From: Amoebophrya sp. AT5.2
Lineage: Eukaryota > Sar > Dinophyceae > Syndiniales > Amoebophryaceae
Reading direction: 5' to 3'
NCBI GenBank assembly: GCA_005223375.1
Contig: RXOD01006172.1
Span: 1 to 11,051 of the forward strand
Length of the DNA stretch: 11,051 nt
Shown here: positions 6,611 through 11,051 of the stretch, one piece after another
Position numbering within the stretch: position 1 is the first letter of the stretch
Layout: every line of letters starts with the position of its first letter
The notes under the pieces: model-generated
The model's input: the letters and a program-made list of their open reading frames with translations, nothing else
Databases searched by the model: none
Told to the model about the DNA's origin: nothing
Translations under genes and position numbers: made by a program

Positions 6611-7968
6611 TGTACTTCGCCGACTTGGACGCTCTGTTCCGGGAGCGGTTCCTAACTGCACTTTCGCGCGGGGCGGGCAGCGCCGTCGAGTGGTGCTGTC
6701 AGGGGGGGTGCTGCTGCGCCGGGGAATGCTTCCGCCCGTTCCAGGCCGTGGCCCGAAGGACGGATGAGCCCCGTGATCGCGGAACGCAGCCAGGTACTTC
6801 TACAGGAACGAGAACGTCGTGCCCTCCTATACCACTACTCCGCATCGACGAGGAGGAGAACTCGTCCAGCTCTGCCTCGATGCCTGCGTCCACGAGGAAA
6901 AACGGCGGGTCTGGTGTCGATCATTCCTCCTTTCTGCAGCGAAGACTGCCCAGCCCGTTGCTCAGCGGTCAGCGTGAGCCGCCGGCTTTGAAGCAATCCG
7001 CAGGAGAAGAGCGAGATGAGAAACTGGCACCGGGAGGACTCAGTCTCACTAGGTTCGCGGCTGGTCCTGACCACGACGTCGACGCCATGGAGGTAGACGC
7101 GTCACCGCAGATGACAGGCTCTCTTCAAGAACAAGAAAGGGCGGCGCAAAGCCGGACGCCCCTGGAGCAAATAGGAACGAGAACGCGGACCTTCCGTTCC
7201 GTTCAGATGCAGGAGGAATCCCGGTCACTCGCCGCAACGTCATGGGATAGAAGCGCCTTGTCAACGCGTTCCGTGTCGGGGCGGAGAACACAACTGCCAG
7301 CCCCCTCCACCTGGCTGATCCGCGCTCTCGTTCCTGTCTGCACCAGCGGTCATGGCGTGCTGGGAGGCGGAGCAGACATCCCCGCAACAGCAGACGCAAC
7401 AACGCTACAACCACTAGCACATGTGAGTGGGACAAATGCTGGCGTCAGTTTGGAGGTGGTGGTCGACGAAGGTAAGGGGGTTGGTTTGTTTGGCAGCGAC
7501 GAGCACCTACTCGTCATGCGCGACCGGGAGACGGCGCCAGGCTCACATCGCAGTGAGACTGGCAATGGCCGTACTAACCGCCAGCAAGAAGCGCATGCAC
7601 AAGCAACCGACGCGCGTCTGCATGAGGAGGACGCAGCCACTTCTTGCTCAAGCCGTTCATCTTGTCCGGCGGCGCGCCCGCATCCGCTGGCTTTAGATGC
7701 CTCGAGATCGAGCGACGTGTCTCTGTTCAGCCGTGGGTCATCGTGGCCTTTCGCGCGTGGCGTGGCCGCTACGCTGGGGGCTACGACAACTTCGAGTGCA
7801 TCTGCAGCGCACTCGAAACTTGCTGAAACTGCTTCGCCTAGACCAGGTGTGGTGACGACTGAGGGTGCTGGTCAAGGAGCAGCAGCTGTGCGAAATGAGG
7901 CACGACACAGGAGCGGCAAGCAGGCGAATGCGATCTTCTGGCGCCGCGTAGTTGTAATGCATCTGTAA
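6604..7968 (+). CDS. gene 2, middle segment: Ser/Arg-rich, unknown family
   Basis: Frame 1 is open to TAA 7966-7968 and has no convincing own start. The beginning is ordered and Cys-rich (EWCCQGGCCCAGECFRPF, from 6688). From about 6840 the product is disordered and Ser/Gln/Glu/Arg-rich. At 7438-7538 it becomes ordered again (VSLEVVVDEGKGVGLFGSDE, then HLLVMRDRE). From about 7545 bias leaves this frame: 7545-7625 looks better in frame 2 (HIAVRLAMAVLTASKKRMHK) and 7626-7823 better in frame 3 (RVSVQPWVIVAFRAWRGRYA, about 75% G/C third positions). ggaacgagaacg occurs at 6807 and 7173. No catalytic motif is recognised. Whether indels or introns cause the frame changes is undecided. Confidence 0.45.
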   Translation, partial: RVVYFADLDALFRERFLTALSRGAGSAVEWCCQGGCCCAGECFRPFQAVARRTDEPRDRGTQPGTSTGTRTSCPPIPLLRIDEEENSSSSASMPASTRKNGGSGVDHSSFLQRRLPSPLLSGQREPPALKQSAGEERDEKLAPGGLSLTRFAAGPDHDVDAMEVDASPQMTGSLQEQERAAQSRTPLEQIGTRTRTFRSVQMQEESRSLAATSWDRSALSTRSVSGRRTQLPAPSTWLIRALVPVCTSGHGVLGGGADIPATADATTLQPLAHVSGTNAGVSLEVVVDEGKGVGLFGSDEHLLVMRDRETAPGSHRSETGNGRTNRQQEAHAQATDARLHEEDAATSCSSRSSCPAARPHPLALDASRSSDVSLFSRGSSWPFARGVAATLGATTTSSASAAHSKLAETASPRPGVVTTEGAGQGAAAVRNEARHRSGKQANAIFWRRVVVMHL

Positions 7969-8969
7969 CCGCACCTCCTGTCCCTGCGGCCGAGGAACAG
8001 GACCAGGACGAGTACCACACTTGCCGCAGCCGGACCTCCGTCTTTGTTCCACCAGACAACGGAGGTCTCGCCGACAACAATGACGGAGAGGACTGCTCTC
8101 AAGAGACTACGGAAACGAGCGCGGCTCTGCTCGATCGGTCAGGTTCTTCAGAGGAGCGGAGTAGAAAGAGCGGCATCTACGTGCCGGGCAGCGTGCGGGG
8201 CGTCGTGAAGAAAGTATCGCTGTCAGGACGTTCGTCGCCGTCGGGACGCTCGATCCTGCCACAGACCACGAAGTTTCTGTCGCCCTCTGTGTCGGAAAGA
8301 TTCTCGTCGGTTCTTGGTGGATCGAGAAGGAGCGTGGGCTCCTCGGCATCCGCAGCGTCCGGTTCGTCCGCGGGCGCGAGCTCGCATGTGACTGAACCGT
8401 CACACTCTTTCGTCTCTGGCTCTGGAGAGGGGGCATTCGTGACGTCTCAGCGGGAAGTCAAGGAAGAACAAGAAGATGGATCACATGGACGCCTTGGTGG
8501 GGGACATTTTTGCGCACTTCCGCCGTGCCTGTCGCCAACGCATAGCGGCAGTGGCACTTGCGCGTGGGCTGCTCCGTGCGCGCCGTTGTCGGCTGGGTCG
8601 GTTGTGGGCGGCGAGGAAATGATCGAGCTGACGCACTCCTCAAGAACAACTACTTCGTCCCCACGCCGAGCACCACTGCCACCAAAACCAGCAGTGCCGA
8701 AGGCCGGCGTGAAACTCGGCGCGGATTGCTTTCACCGTCCGCCTCCCGTCACGGGCGTGAGCATTACCAGCGGAAGCAGCTTTCAGTCGATTTCGTCGTC
8801 GAGTTGGGGCTTTAGCAGAGGTAGAGAGTACTCTTGTCCTGATGGCGGCCCTATGGAGGAGACACGTCGGCAGGGGACCGACGGATTGTTGGAGAGTCGA
8901 CACTCAGGAGCAGGAGATTTGTCCGGAAGCGGCCTGCACCAGCAGAGCTCGCTGCCGCGCCATGGATGA
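7899..8969 (+). CDS. gene 2, C-terminal segment: Ser-rich, unknown family
   Basis: Frame 3 is open for 356 codons from after TGA 7896 to TGA 8967-8969 without an ATG near its start, so it must be entered from upstream. The first part is acidic and polar (AEEQDQDEYHTC, then VFVPPDNGGLADNNDGEDCS). Then come Ser/Gly repeats (about 8215-8390), a Pro-rich linker (PRRAPLPPKPAVPK) and more Ser-rich sequence. Such composition suggests a disordered, possibly phosphorylated scaffold, but nothing specific. The stretch 7824-7898 between this and the frame-3 piece 7626-7823 holds several stops and could be a short intron. Near 8930-8985 bias moves to frame 1 (ARCRAMDEDIYLK). Coding may continue in pieces to about 9144, where frame 1 reads WYENFVILDRRPWDWSRD-stop. 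Confidence 0.5.
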   Translation, partial: GTTQERQAGECDLLAPRSCNASVTAPPVPAAEEQDQDEYHTCRSRTSVFVPPDNGGLADNNDGEDCSQETTETSAALLDRSGSSEERSRKSGIYVPGSVRGVVKKVSLSGRSSPSGRSILPQTTKFLSPSVSERFSSVLGGSRRSVGSSASAASGSSAGASSHVTEPSHSFVSGSGEGAFVTSQREVKEEQEDGSHGRLGGGHFCALPPCLSPTHSGSGTCAWAAPCAPLSAGSVVGGEEMIELTHSSRTTTSSPRRAPLPPKPAVPKAGVKLGADCFHRPPPVTGVSITSGSSFQSISSSSWGFSRGREYSCPDGGPMEETRRQGTDGLLESRHSGAGDLSGSGLHQQSSLPRHG

Positions 8970-9144
8970 GGACATCTACTTGAAGTGATGGCCTCGATCC
9001 TGTTACAAGAGAGTACTTCATGGCGGATATCCATAGCAATCATAGGCATAGCCAAAGCCATAGGGATTCGGACACAAGCGCGGCGCCTGGTACGAAAATT
9101 TTGTGATTCTCGACCGGAGGCCGTGGGACTGGAGTCGCGATTAA

Positions 9145-9906
9145 GTAGTACGAAGGAAAAGCTGTAGTACCAGGAAAGTGGATCTCTGTGGCAACAGCTA
9201 CTCTCGCTCTCGGGAAGGATTCTTATCCCGCCCGGGTGAACTTGAGTTCAAGGGAGCAGTAGCTGGTGGTGGGCTTTTGCTTGTAGTTTTGGTTTTCCTT
9301 GAAATTTAAATTTTACAAGAAGAACTAGTCGACGAGCACGATCTGGATCTCCACCGTTTAAAATTGAAGCTTCAGAAAACAAAGAGATGAGAACGAACAA
9401 GGTAGAGTTTGCGCGACCGAAACGGTATGAAATGTCGCATACGAAATGTAATAGCAACGATGTCGAGCAATTGGATTTCATTTTCGCCTTTCTTTCTTTA
9501 TGAATGTTTTTGATACAGTTCAGTTCTTCTGTTCAGCAGCTGCGAACTTCTTTACGTAAAAAAAGTACTTTCGTGTACTTTCGGGCGCGCCGCTTGCGGC
9601 CGGCCTGAGCTAGTTTTTGTCGTAGTTATTTGCATGACCAGTCTCTCTAGCTGGCGCTTGGACGAGACTGTGGCCGCGCGTGCGATTCAGGTGCGCGATT
9701 TCCTCTCTGCTGCAAAGCCGGATCGTCTGCGAATTTATTACACGCGCAGCGGGGAACGGGAAGACGGGCACTAAGTGAAGCTTGTGCGTGCGTTTTTTTC
9801 TAAAAAAATCCACGGCAAATATAAAAAATGAGGAGAACGCGAAGAACAACCAACAAAATGAGCCAAGGAAGTGGTTAACATTTCGATTACAGGGCCGGCT
9901 TCTCGG
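9145..9906. other. spacer between gene 2 and gene 3
   Basis: AT- and T-rich, with weak open frames on both strands and none called. It contains the 10-bp tandem agtactttcg/tgtactttcg (9564-9583), followed by a GC-rich patch (ggcgcgcc, ggccggcc within 9584-9606). Near the right end are T- and A-runs (9790-9830). A pyrimidine tract/AG (tttcgattacag, 9881-9892) lies 14 bp before the candidate gene 3 ATG. I see no RNA gene. Confidence 0.45.
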
Positions 9907-11008
9907 ATGGTGTTTCCGCAGCCGCTGCCGCGATCCGTCACGGGATCACTCGTTGTGTCCTTCGTTGTGTCATTCGTTCAGCTAGCGTTGACATACGGAC
10001 TCGAAGTCGGGCCCCTACGTACTTGTCTCATTTATTGAGCTGCCGCGCTTGCTTTCTGCAAAAGAACACACGACCACGATCCGAATAGGGGACGAAGGTG
10101 AGGAGCAGTAGGGTGCGCTGACGTTCTACAAGTGCTACGAACGATCATGATGCGCGGGGTGCCGTGGTGGATGTGCTTGCAGAACAACGCCGCCGACCCC
10201 GACTCCTGCTCTCGCTGCGCACTGGTGCCGCCGTGCTGAATAGGGAGAGGGAGGGCCAGTCAGATTTTGGCGACGGAGTTCTGGCAGCAAGCGTGGCAAA
10301 TCGGCAGCGGGGAAACGGAAATCTTCGCCAGCCACAGTCTCAAGCGCAATTGCCCCCCCCCGCCGCGGCTGGCGGTGCTGCAGTCTCGCAGCTGCCCCGC
10401 TGGCACTCGCAGCACACGCCGCGGCTGCTACTGGTGCAGCAGCGTCCTCGCCGTCCTCGTCCACCGGCTTTGCGACGTCGCAGGCGCACCAGAAAAACGC
10501 GCCCGAAGAGAATGCCGCGCCGCGCCGAGGCTGCTGGGCGGGTCATCTTCTTCGCCGTTGTCATTGCTCAAAGACCAGGAGCAGGAACCGCCCAAGGACT
10601 TGGGCCAAAAACCGCCGGGGCTTTGCCGCTTGGGCTTCCGCTTCGCTGCTTGGCATGCGCCGCCGGGGCAATAACACGGGCGCGGGCCACTACTGCGCAT
10701 ACGTGAGGGAGGATGGCGGAAGCGGACGCTCGCACCTTTTGCGCGATGCGTGGGAGCAACGGACGCCGACGCCGACGGGGACAACGCGGCCAAAAAGGAG
10801 GACAAACTGACCAGAAAGCGCGCCGCCATTCAGTCGATTGTCGCCAAGGGCGGTCCTGTGCGTGCCGCGCTTGTGGCGCGAAGCGGATGCGCGAGGCGAC
10901 TCCATCGCCATGGAGGTGTGGAAGTTGCTGCGGAGTAAAGCGCAAAAATGTTGCCGGCTGACGGCCGGCTCCGTACGCATGTCGGGCAGGATGGGCCGGG
11001 GCCGATAA
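9907..11008 (+). CDS. gene 3, coding signal spread over frames; possible ubiquitin-protease-like C-terminus
   Basis: Candidate start ATG 9907 (frame 1) leads into a hydrophobic segment (RSVTGSLVVSFVVSFVQLAL). Bias moves to frame 2 at about 9998-10108 (GPYVLVSFIELPRLLSAKEH). It then passes to frame 1 at 10147-10236, where MMRGVPWWMCLQNN precedes C-x2-C; this recalls a RanBP2-type finger but lacks one Cys and the usual spacing. Frame 1 resumes at about 10265 (ATEFWQQAWQIGSGETEIFA), crosses nine Cs (10353-10361), and reaches the His-box-like region. The last coding stretch ends at TAA 11006-11008. No Cys box typical of ubiquitin proteases (NxGNTCYxNS type) was found in the window, so a complete enzyme is not shown. 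Start and continuity are uncertain: it could be a pseudogene, a spliced gene, or a gene with assembly indels. Confidence 0.4.
9950..9978 (+). repeat. 12-bp tandem repeat, 2.4 units, in frame
   Basis: Units tcgttgtgtcct (9950-9961) and tcgttgtgtcat (9962-9973), then a partial third. Twelve bases is four codons, and in frame 1 the repeat gives VVSF VVSF within the hydrophobic N-terminus of gene 3. Confidence 0.6.
10621..10763 (+). other. His-box-like motif of gene 3
   Basis: Frame 1 reads LCRLGFRFAAWHAPPG (10621-10668). Frame 2 then reads NNTGAGHYCAYVREDGG (10670-10720), with GHY at 10685-10693. The frame step falls in a GGGG run (10665-10668). H...G...GHYxAYV resembles the catalytic His box of C19 ubiquitin-specific proteases. 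The gap from His to GHY is nine residues, where six or seven is usual, and the expected downstream W-Y/F-x-F-D-D is not evident (only DAWEQ). Both sides have strongly G/C third positions. Family assignment is tentative. Confidence 0.35.
10762..11008 (+). CDS. gene 3, C-terminal basic segment
   Basis: Frame 1 from 10762 reads DADADGDNAAKKEDKLTRKR and continues with a helical AAIQSIVAKGGPVRAALVAR. Bias then steps to frame 2 at about 10878 and reads EADARGDSIAMEVWKLLRSK, then a Cys/Arg tail that stops at TAA 11006-11008. Both parts have strongly G/C third positions. The minus-strand frame across 10428-10829, which starts with a signal-peptide-like sequence, competes for part of this DNA. I favour the plus strand because of direction, the motif above and the continuous bias to 11008. 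Confidence 0.4.
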
Positions 11009-11020
11009 AGAGCTCTGCGA

Positions 11021-11050
11021 AGCTTATAAAAAAACTGAGACTCATAAGCT
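11021..11050 (+). promoter_or_regulatory. second copy of the 15-mer inside a 7-bp inverted repeat
   Basis: taaaaaaactgagac (11027-11041) matches 1066-1080 exactly. It is framed by agcttat (11021-11027) and its reverse complement ataagct (11044-11050). It begins 18 bp after the gene 3 stop. It may be a 3' processing signal of gene 3 or the acceptor region of the next gene; the window ends before this can be told. Confidence 0.4.
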
Positions 11051-11051
11051 G

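Noticed and set aside
6783..6976. Frame-3 stretch with protein-like NAARYFYRNENVVPS
   Set aside because: Third-position G/C (about 64%) is no better than the continuous frame-1 reading (about 69%) over the same bases. Probably chance.
7423..7496. Possible 74-nt GT-AG intron (gtgagt ... tttggcag)
   Set aside because: Removing it puts frame 1 into frame 3, which meets a stop within about 20 codons, while the unspliced frame 1 has good coding bias through it.
7853..7855. In-frame TGA within LLRLDQVW-stop-RLRVLVKEQQLCE (frame 2), suggesting UGA read as Trp
   Set aside because: Gene 1 ends clearly with TGA GCG TGA, and this segment's frame is itself uncertain.
9584..9606. Adjacent AscI and FseI sites resembling a cloning linker
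   Set aside because: No other vector sequence is present. Two 8-mers in a GC-rich patch can be natural, as the two NotI sites in gene 1 are.
10428..10829. Minus-strand 133-codon frame starting MAARFLVSLSSFLAALSPSA, signal-peptide-like
   Set aside because: Plus-strand frames here have stronger coding bias, carry the GHYCAYV motif and continue to a stop at 11008. All other genes are on the plus strand. Not excluded without transcripts.

Overview
The window looks like nuclear DNA of a protist. Apparent genes are long, Pro/Arg/Ser-rich and favour G or C at third positions. They are separated by AT-richer spacers of about 0.7-1.1 kb. Starts lack ribosome binding sites but have good initiation contexts, and pyrimidine-tract/AG (3' splice-like) sites lie upstream of them. 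Every gene signal I trust is on the + strand. Same-strand tandem order and acceptor-like tracts would suit a dinoflagellate-type alveolate, but this is a weak inference: I found no spliced leader, rRNA, tRNA or protein family that fixes the lineage. I identified no mobile element, CRISPR array or virus gene. Frames are named by the first base of their codons: frame 1 = position 1 mod 3, frame 2 = 2 mod 3, frame 3 = 0 mod 3.

Layout. 1-81: possible 3' end of an upstream gene. 270-444: copy A of a duplicated element. 445-1316: spacer. 1317-5219: gene 1, seen as two long frame-3 blocks (1317-2435 and 2949-5219) joined by about 515 bp carrying nine in-frame stops, all TAA/TAG. Its product starts with a signal peptide or anchor. 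5327-5512: copy B of the duplicated element. 5513-6334: spacer with a possible small ORF. 6335 to about 9144: gene 2, a Ser-rich protein of unknown family whose coding signal changes frame several times. 9145-9906: spacer. About 9907-11008: gene 3, also broken across frames, with a possible ubiquitin-protease-like His box near its end. The last 40 bp repeat a 15-mer that also lies upstream of gene 1.

No pathway can be assigned. The observations most worth checking are: (1) the A/B element, whose two copies sit at matching positions in two spacers, differ by indels that keep open frames in register, and share peptides; (2) the all-TAR stops joining the two halves of gene 1; (3) coding signal that hops frame in genes 1, 2 and 3, which could be introns, pseudogene decay, frameshifting or unpolished long-read assembly; (4) the His-box-like motif; (5) the shared 15-mer.
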